In this document: one piece after another, positions 18,131 to 27,575 of the stretch | How positions within the stretch are numbered: position 1 is the first letter of the stretch | How the letters are laid out: every line of letters starts with the position of its first letter | Origin: Microcoleus sp. CAWBG506 | GTDB lineage: Bacteria > Cyanobacteriota > Cyanobacteriia > Cyanobacteriales > Microcoleaceae | Assembly (NCBI GenBank): GCA_020883125.1 | Contig: JAHREW010000042.1 | Location: 1 to 56,386, forward strand | Direction: 5' to 3' | DNA: 56,386 nt | Translations under genes and position numbers: made by a program | Notes under the pieces: generated by a model | What the model was told of the DNA's origin: nothing | Seen by the model: only the letters and a program-made list of their open reading frames with translations | The model's database searches: none

Positions 18131-19708
18131 TTAATCTATTTGCTTTGATTTGTAATATGGAATGGTCACTATAAAAGTAGTACCTAACCCTGTTTCGCTG
18201 GAAAATTCAATTTGACCGCCGTGCAAGTCTACACACTGCTTGACTATGGATAAACCTAGTCCAGTACCGGGTATTTTACCTACATTTTGAGCTCGGTAAT
18301 AAGATTCAAACAGTTGTTCTTGGTCTTCTATAGGAATGCCAATTCCTTCATCTTTAATTTTAAAGATAGCCTCTTCATCATAACAATGCAACTCAAAATA
18401 AACATTGCTATCGATCGGCGAATATTTAATACCATTTGACAGCAAGTTTGTCAATATGTGTCGCAGCAATTTTTTATCCATTGCGGGTAATTTTTTGCTG
18501 TCATCAGAAGACTTATTGATTAATTTCACCCCCCGCGACATTACTTCCCTGTAAATAAAACAAACTGCATGATTTTTGCCGAAGCTAATTTTGATAGATT
18601 CTACCAAATCGTTGCAAAAACTTTTCAAGTCAACTGGTGTGGGATTGAATTTCAATTTCCCTGCTTCTGCACTACTAAGCAAGCGAACATCATCTAATAG
18701 CTGAGCCATGTGTTTAGATGCTGATTGAATGTGTTCGAGGTATTCTTTTTTCTCCTGGAGTGTAATTTCATCACCGTATTCTTTGAGAATTTGAGTAGAA
18801 AACAATACTGTATTTAAAGGATTGCCAAATTCGTGAGCAAGCATGGAAAAAAAGCGAGATTTTACATCTCTGAGTTCCTGTTCTCTTGCCAAAGACCGAC
18901 GAATTTCTATTTCTTGTTGCTTGCGTTCTGTAACATCTCTACCTATGTACACAAAATCATATAGCCCCTTGAGTTCCGTCTGAATCGCCGCACAGGAAAA
19001 TTCTACCCAAATTTCTGCTCCTGTTTTTGTCGTGCAGACTACCTCCAATTCTCTCACTAATTCTTCTTGAGACAAAATATAGTGGTGGCGAGCTTGGTAA
19101 AGCAATGTTTCTTCCACGACAATCATGGACAAAGGCTGTTCTACAATTTCTGATTCGCTGTACCCAAACAACAATTGAGCTGATTGGTTTACTGTTTTGA
19201 TGATGCCCAAGGTGGTTGTGACTAACAAAGCATCGCCCATAGATATAATTACTTTATCTATGTAATCTCTAGAAGCTTCTAAGGCTCTCAATAAAAGATT
19301 TGCCTCATTAGCTCTTTGGATTAATGATTGCTTCATAACCATTTTTTCGGTGGTATCTTCAATCAAAATTAGCAATTGACTTGGCAGTTTTTCTTCTTTT
19401 TCTTCTTCGTTGTTTTCATGTTCAATTACTAGCAAATCGAAATATAAAGGATGATTGTTGTCCGTAAACCTAGCGATCCCCTTGACTTGAAAACTTGACC
19501 TCTGTCCGATAACTATAGATGTGAGGATATTTTCAACTCCAATTAATTCAGGAAAACAGATGCGGGCATCCACACCGGGTAAAGCCTCGCCGGCTGTATC
19601 GGCAAACCGCTGCACGGCTGAGGAGGTTTCCTGAATAATGAAATTGTGATTAACCACAAAATATTCGGTTTCTTGGGGGACTAACAGCTTTCTAAAAATA
19701 TCGCTCAT
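18131..19708 (-). CDS. PAS-domain sensor histidine kinase
   Basis: A 525-aa soluble kinase. Residues 1-120 form a PAS-like domain (K-L-L-V-P start, F-P-E-L-(I/V)-G) also present in the adjacent cyclase. A second PAS spans about 148-262. HisKA follows with His292 in L-A-H-E-F-G-N-P-L, then an HATPase with N-L-L-S-N-G-I-K-Y-S, D-E-G-I-G-I and G-T-G-L-G-L-S. It overlaps the small GTPase gene by 4 bp (ATGA), so the two are translationally coupled. No response regulator is fused; the REC-kinase at 13598-14707 is the nearest candidate target. Coupling to a GTPase suggests the kinase and G protein work in one pathway. Confidence 0.92.
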   Translation of the reverse strand: MSDIFRKLLVPQETEYFVVNHNFIIQETSSAVQRFADTAGEALPGVDARICFPELIGVENILTSIVIGQRSSFQVKGIARFTDNNHPLYFDLLVIEHENNEEEKEEKLPSQLLILIEDTTEKMVMKQSLIQRANEANLLLRALEASRDYIDKVIISMGDALLVTTTLGIIKTVNQSAQLLFGYSESEIVEQPLSMIVVEETLLYQARHHYILSQEELVRELEVVCTTKTGAEIWVEFSCAAIQTELKGLYDFVYIGRDVTERKQQEIEIRRSLAREQELRDVKSRFFSMLAHEFGNPLNTVLFSTQILKEYGDEITLQEKKEYLEHIQSASKHMAQLLDDVRLLSSAEAGKLKFNPTPVDLKSFCNDLVESIKISFGKNHAVCFIYREVMSRGVKLINKSSDDSKKLPAMDKKLLRHILTNLLSNGIKYSPIDSNVYFELHCYDEEAIFKIKDEGIGIPIEDQEQLFESYYRAQNVGKIPGTGLGLSIVKQCVDLHGGQIEFSSETGLGTTFIVTIPYYKSKQID

Positions 19709-20241
19709 ACTTGTTCTACCATTGTGTAAGCTAGTTTGTGAAAGATTTCATCGACGTCTTTGCCAGTTTTAGCAGATGTTGTGTAAACTGCTACTACTTT
19801 ATCTTGACCTATGGAATGGGCGATTTCCACTAGCAGTGCTAATTTTTCTTCGTCTATCAAGTCTACTTTGTTCAAAGCGATGATTATTGACCCTTTAGGG
19901 TTGACTGAAGAAAAAAGCTTAATGTGTTCGGAAATTCGCTCAACGGTTTCAGAGCGACTGACATCGGCAACTATTAAAACGCCGCCTGCTCCCTGCAAAT
20001 AAGTGGGGGCGATACCTTTGAATTTTGTATGCCCCTCTAAATCCCAAATCAGCAACTGTGCTGTGACAATTTCCTGTTTGGTGCTGTTTTCTAATACAAT
20101 ACTTTTGCGAGAAATTTTTACTCCTACCGTGGACAGGTACTGGTCGCTGAATTGCCGATCGACAAAACGGCGGATCATGCTGGTTTTACCCACGCCAAAA
20201 TCGCCGATCATGCACATTTTTTTAGAGATAGTAACTGACAT
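19705..20241 (-). CDS. Rab/Roc-like small GTPase
   Basis: A 178-aa Ras-superfamily GTPase. Motifs in order: G1 G-D-F-G-V-G-K-T-S (13-21), switch I S-T-V-G-V-K (Rab-like), G3 W-D-L-E-G-H (66-71), G4 N-K-V-D (124-127) and G5 T-S-A-K. The Gln61 equivalent of Ras is His71, which in Ras-like proteins usually lowers intrinsic GTP hydrolysis. There is no C-terminal Cys for lipidation and no membrane segment. The gene is packed between the OmpA-like gene (2 bp upstream) and the histidine kinase (4-bp overlap). Prokaryotic small GTPases of this kind often act with a cognate partner encoded next door. Here the partner is probably the cytosolic part of the OmpA-like protein. Confidence 0.93.
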   Translation of the reverse strand: MSVTISKKMCMIGDFGVGKTSMIRRFVDRQFSDQYLSTVGVKISRKSIVLENSTKQEIVTAQLLIWDLEGHTKFKGIAPTYLQGAGGVLIVADVSRSETVERISEHIKLFSSVNPKGSIIIALNKVDLIDEEKLALLVEIAHSIGQDKVVAVYTTSAKTGKDVDEIFHKLAYTMVEQV

Positions 20242-20243
20242 AA

Positions 20244-22949
20244 TTATTTGCTGTTGATGCTCTTAGTTATTGGTTCAAATAGCACGCACCTGCTTAAAAG
20301 TAGCGGTTGATTTTGTGCTACATCCACAGGAGGACTGTTGCTGGCGACCACTTGGAGGCGCTGCGGGTCAGCACCTTGCAAGACTAGGGCATCTCGCACT
20401 GTGGCTGCACGCCGGAGCGACAACTGTTGATTTAGAACAACTTCTCCAGTGCGATCGCTGTGCCCAATAATCTTAATACTTTTTTGAGGATGCTGTCTCA
20501 AAAAATCTCTGATATTGACAATTGTCTCTTGATATGTTGAATCTAATTTTGCTGTTCCTGGCTCAAAGTAAATGCGACTTGTAATTTTCAGTGGCTCTAA
20601 TTTAACTGTACTAATGACTGATTGAACTCCGGGAATTTGCTTAAAAGACTGAGTAATTTTCTGTACATCTCCCGGTTCCATCACTATTCCTTCTACTGTA
20701 ACTCTGCGATCGCCATACCGACTAGAAATAGAAACACCCCAGAGTCGGTTCAAAACGGCAGTGATTCGCTGCACCTCTGCCTTTGTCAACACTGGATCGG
20801 GAGGTAAATCGACCGCGACAATTTGATTGTCCAATTTCAAATTTGGTGCCGTTGATGCAGCTATTTGGCCAGCTTTTACCCGTAATTCGGGATTTGGCAA
20901 CTTTCCGGTTAACTTCAGAGTTTTGCCTTCAACACTCACATTTAAGCGATAAACCGCTAATTCTGGAGTCGATCCTAAAGCGAAAGTGGCATTATCAGCA
21001 AGGCGACGGTCAATGTTACTGCGGTACTGATACATTCCCCAAGGTACTACCATTAAGCTTAGCAATGCTAAGCTCAGTCCCGCAAGGGCTAGGGGGGGTT
21101 TTGCTGGTGTTTGCGGTTCTGTTGTAAATTTTGCTAATAAACCCAGTAACAGTGCATGCAGGTCATCAGATATGGTACGGGGGTTGCCGTTAAATTGATT
21201 GATAGATTTTCCGTAATTGATGATAATCGTGCTGACAGTTGCCCGCATTTTTTTGATAAACTCTCGCGGTGCTTCTCCTTTGATTACTGCTGCTAGGTAA
21301 CAGTATCCGGCTACTTCTAGCATAATCTTGGATTCGCCGTATTCAATTTGATTTAGTTCGGAAATTTGTCCTGGTCTGACAATACAATCATTCACAAAGC
21401 TGCTAATAGCTGTCAGCATGCCTGCGACCATTTCTGATTCTAGTTGGTAATCTCCTGACTTTTGAGCCTCGGAAATCACTAACCCTGATGCCTTGTGAAT
21501 TAAGAATACGGCTTGGACGGTAAAAGGTATGGATTCTTGAAGGATTAGTTCGGCTTCGGAGACTCCTTGGACTTTGGAGCGAATTTTCCGCTTAACTCCT
21601 TCGACGCTGAGGGTGTTTGACACTTTTTCATTGATGGTCTTGATCGCTTCTGCCATGTATTTAGAGATGGTACTGCCAATTACCGGATAGAGCGCATCTA
21701 CCATTGAATCTCGTTCAAATTCAATTTGGGCTGTAATCGCTTTGCCCATGGACGGCCCTAGGGCTTGAGAGATCGACTCTTGGTCGAGGCGAATTTGTTC
21801 TTTAATTGCCATGCCGATTTCTGGGGCGATCGCCTTAGCAATATCTGCGGGTGAATTGTGAATTTGTTGAGCAAGTGCGTCGGGAAGTAACTCAGCGATC
21901 GCCGAACTCATAGCTTGCTTGTTTTCCTGAGTTTTTGCCCTAATCACTTCGTCAATAATCGGTACGATCGCGTTTACAACTTCTTCCTTAGAATCTTTTA
22001 TTTTACGGCTGAGAATTTCTGCGATCCAGGGTAGCATCAGAGCAATCAACTCTTGGGGATCGTAAAGTTGGTGTTCCAATTTTCCTAATTTTTCATCGAT
22101 GGTGGTCATCAGACGGCGCACTGCGGGCAAATCGTTTTCAGCCAACAGATTTTTAACTTGCTCAATATCTGATATTTGCGAGCCAAAAATCAAATGTTGC
22201 AGCCTTTCCATCGCGCTGTCGGCTTCATTGAAATCCTGTTTAATTTGTCCGAATATTTTTATCGGCTGCGATATCTGCGTGGGCTGTTCGAGTGAAGCCA
22301 TTTCTAGAGCCAAAGCCTCCGCAGCATCTAAATGGGCGATGGATGGTGGCTCCTCGGTGGCTGGAACAACGGGAATATCGCCTATTGCTGAGGGTTGTAC
22401 CTCGGTTTGGGGAGTAGCCGCAGGGTCTAAATTACGATCGCTCTCCTGAGATGTTTGAGCAGGTTGTGAAGCATTTTGAATCGGCGAGGTAGACAAGTCC
22501 TGAATCTGGTGCGCGCTCTGGTCTGACTCCACCTCGCCGATCGCCAAAACATCTATAGTATTAAGTGAGGAATAGTCTTTTTCTAGTTCTGAAGTATTCA
22601 GTTTTTGAGTAACAAATAGCAATTTTTTAAACTCTTCCAAAAAAGCCAGTGCATCACCAGAATCCGCTTCACCCTCGAAGGTTTCTGGCTTTGCACTTGC
22701 TCCAACTTCCTCAGAAATACCTAACAAATCTTTCAACCCACCGAGTAGCTGGGTGCGATCGTCTTCATCACTGCTGTCTGGTTCCGACTCTGGATTTTGT
22801 CGGTTTGAACCTGCAATAATGTTGAGATCGACTAACAGACTCACTAACGGTTCAAGCTGAGCTTTTTCATCGTCAGCAGATTCATCAGGTTTAGAAATCC
22901 AACCCTGCAACTCATGTTCGTCAGCCGGATTTTCTTTCTGTGAGGTCAT
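20244..22949 (-). CDS. Trans-envelope OmpA-like protein with large cytosolic domain
   Basis: A 901-aa protein. Residues 1-240 are acidic and largely disordered. Residues 245-430 are helical, starting with a short L-I-F-G-S-Q motif and rich in (A)L-P-x-I/A-I repeats. Residues 430-590 contain V-F-L-I-H-K-A-S-G-L and M-V-A-G-M-L-T-A-I, typical of a family in which a roadblock-like region precedes OmpA. One membrane segment (619-639) leads to a periplasmic BON-like region and a C-terminal OmpA domain (about 780-890) with peptidoglycan-binding residues in H-S-D-R-T-G and L-S-L-R-R-A. It thus links cytosol to cell wall. The start ATG is 13 bp after the coiled-coil gene and the GTPase follows 2 bp later. 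Confidence 0.9.
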   Translation of the reverse strand: MTSQKENPADEHELQGWISKPDESADDEKAQLEPLVSLLVDLNIIAGSNRQNPESEPDSSDEDDRTQLLGGLKDLLGISEEVGASAKPETFEGEADSGDALAFLEEFKKLLFVTQKLNTSELEKDYSSLNTIDVLAIGEVESDQSAHQIQDLSTSPIQNASQPAQTSQESDRNLDPAATPQTEVQPSAIGDIPVVPATEEPPSIAHLDAAEALALEMASLEQPTQISQPIKIFGQIKQDFNEADSAMERLQHLIFGSQISDIEQVKNLLAENDLPAVRRLMTTIDEKLGKLEHQLYDPQELIALMLPWIAEILSRKIKDSKEEVVNAIVPIIDEVIRAKTQENKQAMSSAIAELLPDALAQQIHNSPADIAKAIAPEIGMAIKEQIRLDQESISQALGPSMGKAITAQIEFERDSMVDALYPVIGSTISKYMAEAIKTINEKVSNTLSVEGVKRKIRSKVQGVSEAELILQESIPFTVQAVFLIHKASGLVISEAQKSGDYQLESEMVAGMLTAISSFVNDCIVRPGQISELNQIEYGESKIMLEVAGYCYLAAVIKGEAPREFIKKMRATVSTIIINYGKSINQFNGNPRTISDDLHALLLGLLAKFTTEPQTPAKPPLALAGLSLALLSLMVVPWGMYQYRSNIDRRLADNATFALGSTPELAVYRLNVSVEGKTLKLTGKLPNPELRVKAGQIAASTAPNLKLDNQIVAVDLPPDPVLTKAEVQRITAVLNRLWGVSISSRYGDRRVTVEGIVMEPGDVQKITQSFKQIPGVQSVISTVKLEPLKITSRIYFEPGTAKLDSTYQETIVNIRDFLRQHPQKSIKIIGHSDRTGEVVLNQQLSLRRAATVRDALVLQGADPQRLQVVASNSPPVDVAQNQPLLLSRCVLFEPITKSINSK

Positions 22950-22962
22950 GGGTTTTTAATTA

Positions 22963-23568
22963 TCAGTGATGGTGACGCTCTGGTAACAAAAATTCGTTAT
23001 TTAGCTTATTATCCGTCACTCCCTTGAGTTCTGGTACAAATTCAGTGCCTTTGAGCCTCATGCCTAGTTCAAACAAAATTTCCGCCATGTCATCTCTGGA
23101 AACTTTGACTTCTCTGAGCATGGAAAAACGCCGATCGAGTTCTTCAAAAACTTGTGTTTTGAGAGTGCGAGTTTCTTCAGAGAGTCGCTCTCTAGTTTGG
23201 GATAGTTCGTCACGAATGGAAGTGGTTTGATTGTCTATCGCCTCATCCAGTGCTTCTATGCTGCTCGAAAATTTTCGGTTAACGCGATCGATTTGCTGAC
23301 GGAGGTCTGCGCTTTCTTCTTGGGTATTCAAGGTGATTGATTTGATTTTCTTTTCAAATGAATCAACCGCCGCCCTCATTTCTCCGGAAAGAACTGTTTT
23401 TACTTGTTCGATGCGAGCTTGCATATCTTGCTGCATCATCGACAACTCAGAATCTATTTTATCGAAGCGATTATCGTATTCTCTAAGCTGAGCTCCGAAA
23501 ATTATATCGCGAATCTGGTCAATATTGCCCAGGCGTTCGCGCATTTCTTCTTTAGTTATTTCGGCCAT
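22963..23568 (-). CDS. Coiled-coil protein of the GTPase/OmpA cassette
   Basis: A 201-aa soluble protein from the ATG at 23568, chosen because GAGG stands 8-11 bases upstream; a longer frame to 23754 adds an unlike segment that runs into a repeated upstream block. Residues 1-30 hold a conserved-looking head with I-I-F-G-A-Q, which resembles L-I-F-G-S-Q at the start of the helical region of the neighbouring OmpA-like protein. Residues 30-170 are continuous heptad-like coiled coil. The C-terminus ends H-H-H. It is the first gene of the cluster and lies 13 bp before the OmpA-like gene. Probably a scaffold or polymerising partner of the GTPase system; the biochemical role is unknown. Confidence 0.85.
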   Translation of the reverse strand: MAEITKEEMRERLGNIDQIRDIIFGAQLREYDNRFDKIDSELSMMQQDMQARIEQVKTVLSGEMRAAVDSFEKKIKSITLNTQEESADLRQQIDRVNRKFSSSIEALDEAIDNQTTSIRDELSQTRERLSEETRTLKTQVFEELDRRFSMLREVKVSRDDMAEILFELGMRLKGTEFVPELKGVTDNKLNNEFLLPERHHH

Positions 23569-23743
23569 GATTTTACCTCGAATCTCCGAAAAATGTGAAT
23601 TTGAGAACTGTGCTAGATTTTTTTGCGACACTGCCAGTCGAGCCATAAAAACTGACTCCAGAGGCTTGTCACCCACTTTTACCCTGATTTGCGACAGTTG
23701 TTTTGGACAGTTGCCTGTTTGACATCGGCCCTGGGGTTTGAGA

Positions 23744-23814
23744 CTGCTATACAAATACTAGACAAGTCTAGACATTTGCTTCTTGCTTCATCGGGAGCAT
23801 GGGAGCGGCTATCC
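23744..23814 (-). promoter_or_regulatory. 71-bp upstream block shared with rpsD (copy 1)
   Basis: Read on the minus strand, this block is identical at 66 of 71 positions to 39011-39081 on the plus strand. It lies in the same orientation, about 175 bp before the coiled-coil gene start (about 140 bp for rpsD). It contains GCTCCCATGCTCCC, an inverted repeat CTAGAC-TT-GTCTAG and a T-TATAGC sequence that could be a -10 element. It may be a common promoter/leader, a small RNA or a dispersed repeat. Confidence 0.7.
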
Positions 23815-24766
23815 CTGGGCAATAAGTTTGTTTAGAGAATTCACTCTAAATATCCTGAGATTCAGATTGTTGGGCGCAATCCTGTTACTAAAAATGGCGA
23901 TTTGCCATCCTTACCTTGCAGCAAGCTAGTCAAGGGTAGACTTTCTTGAGAGGGCAAGGTAGATTTTAATGTCTTTTATTGACATCTTCCATGATATCGC
24001 ATCTTGACTGTAGCTTTAGCGACAGCAGCTTATCCACCACTAAAAAGCAGCGATCGCGAACACACATCTAATTATTTATCACGTTTACACAGAATTATTC
24101 AGTACCAATAGCCACTATCTTGACCGATGTCACCCAAAGCCCATCTCACCGTCTCCCCCTCTACCCCACTCCCCCTCTACCTTGTACCCCACCTCAAAAC
24201 TCCCAGACTCAGTACATGGCGAGGGTAGCGACGCACCATCCACTACCCCTACACAATCATCATTTTCTTGAGCAATGTTACAGCCCTGCTCTATCGAGCA
24301 ATAAGCGAGATTTTTTAACCTGGATTTAGTATGAGTGCTACGGCTCAATTTGTACATAAAACTTAACTATTACTTCCCAGTCGATCGCCCTCTCTACAAA
24401 CTTAGGGTCCGATCGACCACGACCAGACCCAATATGAGAACCTTTGATTTTTTAACAAACGAGGTATATTTCCGATTAAGAACAATTACTTACTAGGGGT
24501 TTACAACTTTTGCAGCTTTACTTTTAATCCGAAACCACAATTGTCAAACTCGACTTTCGTTTAGCTTTACTGTTCGATCGACAGTGTTGCTACATTATAC
24601 GTTGTGTTCGGTTAATTTCTGCCACCTTGGGAATTTAGACCGGAGACACCATGTCTATATCCTCGAACTGTGTTTCTAAATATAGCGACCTCCTTTTCCT
24701 TTCTGTCCGGTGTCTATTATTAAGTTAGCATGACTTTTCTGGAGTGCCAAGCACAATTTGCAAAAC
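23815..24766. other. Long intergenic region between the GTPase cluster and alaS
   Basis: About 950 bp without a convincing gene. A pyrimidine-rich low-complexity stretch lies at about 24140-24200 (CCCCTCTACC type). Several GATCG-rich words occur near 24380-24420, and a 7-bp inverted repeat AGACACC...GGTGTCT spans about 24643-24716. Short frames here lack ribosome sites and coding character. It may hold the far-upstream control region of the GTPase cluster. Confidence 0.5.
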
Positions 24767-24796
24767 TTGATATGTCTTTACATTACTCATTATAAT
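24767..24796 (+). promoter_or_regulatory. Probable sigma-70-type promoter of alaS
   Basis: TTGATA (24767-24772), an 18-bp spacer and a consensus TATAAT (24791-24796). The predicted transcription start near 24803 gives a leader of about 60 nt before the chosen alaS ATG. Confidence 0.65.
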
Positions 24797-24865
24797 GATC
24801 TTATATATCCATATAGATGTAAGTTCTATTGTTGCTACATCTTTACATACTTAAGTGTTTTTGTC

Positions 24866-27574
24866 ATGTCTATTTCTCCTAAGTTTCTGTCCGGTAGCCA
24901 AATTCGTCAAACATTCCTAGAATTTTATGCCCAGCGGGGACATCAAATCTTACCCAGCGCCTCCTTAGTGCCAGAAGATCCGACAGTATTGCTGACGATC
25001 GCCGGAATGCTACCATTTAAGCCCATATTTCTGGGACAGCGCACTGCCGAATCTCCCCGCGCCACCACATCCCAAAAATGTATCCGCACCAACGATATTG
25101 AAAACGTCGGCCGCACCGCCCGTCACCACACATTTTTTGAAATGTTGGGAAACTTCAGCTTCGGCGACTACTTCAAAAAACAAGCCATTGCTTGGGCTTG
25201 GGAACTTTCCACCGAAGTCTTCGGTTTAAGCCCAGAAAACTTAGTAGTTAGCGTCTTCCGAGAAGATGACGAAGCCTTTGGGATTTGGCGCGACGAAATC
25301 GGCATTCCAGCAGAACGCATTCAACGCATGGGAGAAGCCGACAATTTCTGGCAATCAGGCCCCACCGGCCCCTGCGGTCCCTGTTCTGAAATATACTACG
25401 ATTTCCACCCAGAAAGAGGCGACCAGATCGACCTAGAAGACGATACCAGATTTATCGAATTTTACAACCTGGTATTCATGCAGTACAATAAAGATGCAGA
25501 AGGAAATTTAACACCGCTGCAAAATCAAAATATTGATACGGGCATGGGATTAGAACGGATGGCGCAAATCCTCCAAAAAGTCCCCAATAATTACGAAACA
25601 GATTTGATTTTACCCATCATTCAATCCGCCGCCGAAATTGCCGGAATTGAATACGCAAATAGCGACGAAAAAACCAAAGTTTCCCTCAAAGTAATTGGCG
25701 ACCACATTCGAGCTGTGGTACACATGATTGCCGATGAAATTCGTGCCTCAAATGTAGGCAGAGGTTACATTTTGCGTCGATTAATTCGTCGGGTAGTACG
25801 CCACGGGCGGCTGATTGGGATTGCAGAAGAATTTACGGTGCGAGTGGCAGAAAGTGCGATCGCCCTGAACGAAGCAGCTTATCCCAACGTCCGTCAGCGA
25901 GAAGCAGCAATTAAAGCCGAACTAGCAAGGGAAGAAGCTCAGTTTCTCAAGACTTTAGAACGGGGAGAGAAACTGTTATCAGAAATTGTCAAAAAAGCTC
26001 TTCTAGAAAAGGCATCTTACCTGGTGGTTGCTGAGGGCGGACAAGATGCCGAACCCACCATAGAGATTTCTGGTCAAGATGCTTTCACTCTCTATGATAC
26101 CTACGGTTTCCCCCTAGAATTGACCCAAGAAATAGCCGAAGAATATGGAATATCTGTCGATTTAGATGGCTTTGAAGCAGCCATGAAGGAACAGCAAACT
26201 CGCGCCAAAGATGCCCATCAAACCATTGATTTAACCGTGCAAGGTTCCTTGGATAAATTAGCGGAAACCATCCAAGGCACAGAGTTTGTTGGCTATGGGG
26301 AATTGTCTAGTTTAGCTAAGGTGGAAGTTATCTTAGTCAACGGCAAATCTGTGACAGAAGCAGTGGCGGGAACCGAGGTACAAGTTGTGTTGAATCGGAC
26401 ACCATTTTATGCTGAATCTGGGGGACAAATTGGGGATAAGGGTTATTTAAAGCGCCCCGGCGCAGAGGGAGAAAATTCAGAGAGTTTGTTGGTGAAAATT
26501 GATGATGTCAAAAAAGAGTCTGATTTCTTCGTACATTTCGGGATTGTGGAACGAGGAACCCTGAGAGTTGAGGATAGTGTAAGTGCCAAAATTGATAATA
26601 GTAGTCGTCGCCGAGTGCAGGCAAATCACACAGCAACTCACTTATTACAAGCAGCTTTGCGGCAAATTGTGGATGATTCTATTTCCCAAGCAGGTTCCTT
26701 GGTATCCTTTGATAGATTGCGATTTGATTTCAATTCTCCACGGGCTGTGACTGTGGCAGAGTTAGAGCAAATTGAGGATAAAATTAATGGTTGGATTGCA
26801 GAGGCGCATATTGCCGAAGTTGCAGAAATGCCGATCGCCCAAGCCAGAGAAAAAGGTGCGATCGCCATGTTTGGCGAGAAGTACGGCGATGTCGTGCGAG
26901 TGATTGATTTCCCTGGTGTTTCAATGGAATTGTGCGGCGGCACCCACGTCAGCAACACCGCAGAAATTGGGTTATTCAAGATAATTTCCGAGGCTGGTGT
27001 AGCATCGGGAGTTCGCAGGATAGAGGCGGTTTCTGGCCAAGCTGTGTTGGACTATTTGAATGTGCGGGATAAGGTAGTGCGCGATTTGGGCGATCGATTT
27101 AAGGTCAAACCCGAAGAATTGCCAAATCGCATCACTAATTTGCAGAATGAATTGAAAGATACTCAGAAACAATTGGCTGCTTTGAAGTCAGAATTAGCCA
27201 TTGCTAAATCTGACCAATTGTTAGCCCAGGCTGAATCCATTGGCGAATTCAAAATCATTGTCGCGCAATTGGGAGATGTGGATACAGAAGCCTTAAAAAC
27301 TGCCGCAGAAAGGTTACAGCAAAAACTAGGAAATAGTGCAGTAGTGTTGGCCTCTATTCCTGAACCAGACAAAGTGAGTTTGGTAGCAGCTTTTAGTCCA
27401 GAAGTCAACAAAAAAGGATTGCAAGCCGGGAAATTTATTGGGGGAATTGCTCAAATTTGTGGTGGAAAAGGTGGCGGGCGGCCGAATTTAGCCCAGGCTG
27501 GAGGACGCGATGCAAGTAAGTTGGATTCTGCCTTGCAAAGTGCCCGGAATTTGTTGATTGAAGGGTTAAGTTAA
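24866..27574 (+). CDS. alaS: Alanyl-tRNA synthetase
   Basis: Charges tRNA-Ala with alanine. The ATG at 24866 is chosen (902 aa) because homologues begin close to this M-S-I-S-P...I-R-Q-T-F-L-E-F-Y; a longer frame from 24758 would start upstream of the predicted transcription start. The class II catalytic core includes [22 protein letters not shown]. The editing domain carries H-T-A-T-H and, later, C-G-G-T-H, the four zinc ligands. The C-terminal C-Ala domain ends with [15 protein letters not shown]. Length is normal. The gene is transcribed alone and converges on the next gene with 1 bp between stops. Confidence 0.98.
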   Translation: MSISPKFLSGSQIRQTFLEFYAQRGHQILPSASLVPEDPTVLLTIAGMLPFKPIFLGQRTAESPRATTSQKCIRTNDIENVGRTARHHTFFEMLGNFSFGDYFKKQAIAWAWELSTEVFGLSPENLVVSVFREDDEAFGIWRDEIGIPAERIQRMGEADNFWQSGPTGPCGPCSEIYYDFHPERGDQIDLEDDTRFIEFYNLVFMQYNKDAEGNLTPLQNQNIDTGMGLERMAQILQKVPNNYETDLILPIIQSAAEIAGIEYANSDEKTKVSLKVIGDHIRAVVHMIADEIRASNVGRGYILRRLIRRVVRHGRLIGIAEEFTVRVAESAIALNEAAYPNVRQREAAIKAELAREEAQFLKTLERGEKLLSEIVKKALLEKASYLVVAEGGQDAEPTIEISGQDAFTLYDTYGFPLELTQEIAEEYGISVDLDGFEAAMKEQQTRAKDAHQTIDLTVQGSLDKLAETIQGTEFVGYGELSSLAKVEVILVNGKSVTEAVAGTEVQVVLNRTPFYAESGGQIGDKGYLKRPGAEGENSESLLVKIDDVKKESDFFVHFGIVERGTLRVEDSVSAKIDNSSRRRVQANHTATHLLQAALRQIVDDSISQAGSLVSFDRLRFDFNSPRAVTVAELEQIEDKINGWIAEAHIAEVAEMPIAQAREKGAIAMFGEKYGDVVRVIDFPGVSMELCGGTHVSNTAEIGLFKIISEAGVASGVRRIEAVSGQAVLDYLNVRDKVVRDLGDRFKVKPEELPNRITNLQNELKDTQKQLAALKSELAIAKSDQLLAQAESIGEFKIIVAQLGDVDTEALKTAAERLQQKLGNSAVVLASIPEPDKVSLVAAFSPEVNKKGLQAGKFIGGIAQICGGKGGGRPNLAQAGGRDASKLDSALQSARNLLIEGLS

Positions 27575-27575
27575 A

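Noticed and set aside
24130..24357. 75-codon minus-strand frame in the gap before alaS
   Set aside because: It lies over a pyrimidine-rich simple sequence and encodes a Gly-rich unlike peptide.
24651..24728. Mini-ORF beginning M-S-I-S like the alaS start
   Set aside because: It is upstream of the predicted alaS promoter and in another frame; the likeness is limited to a few codons.
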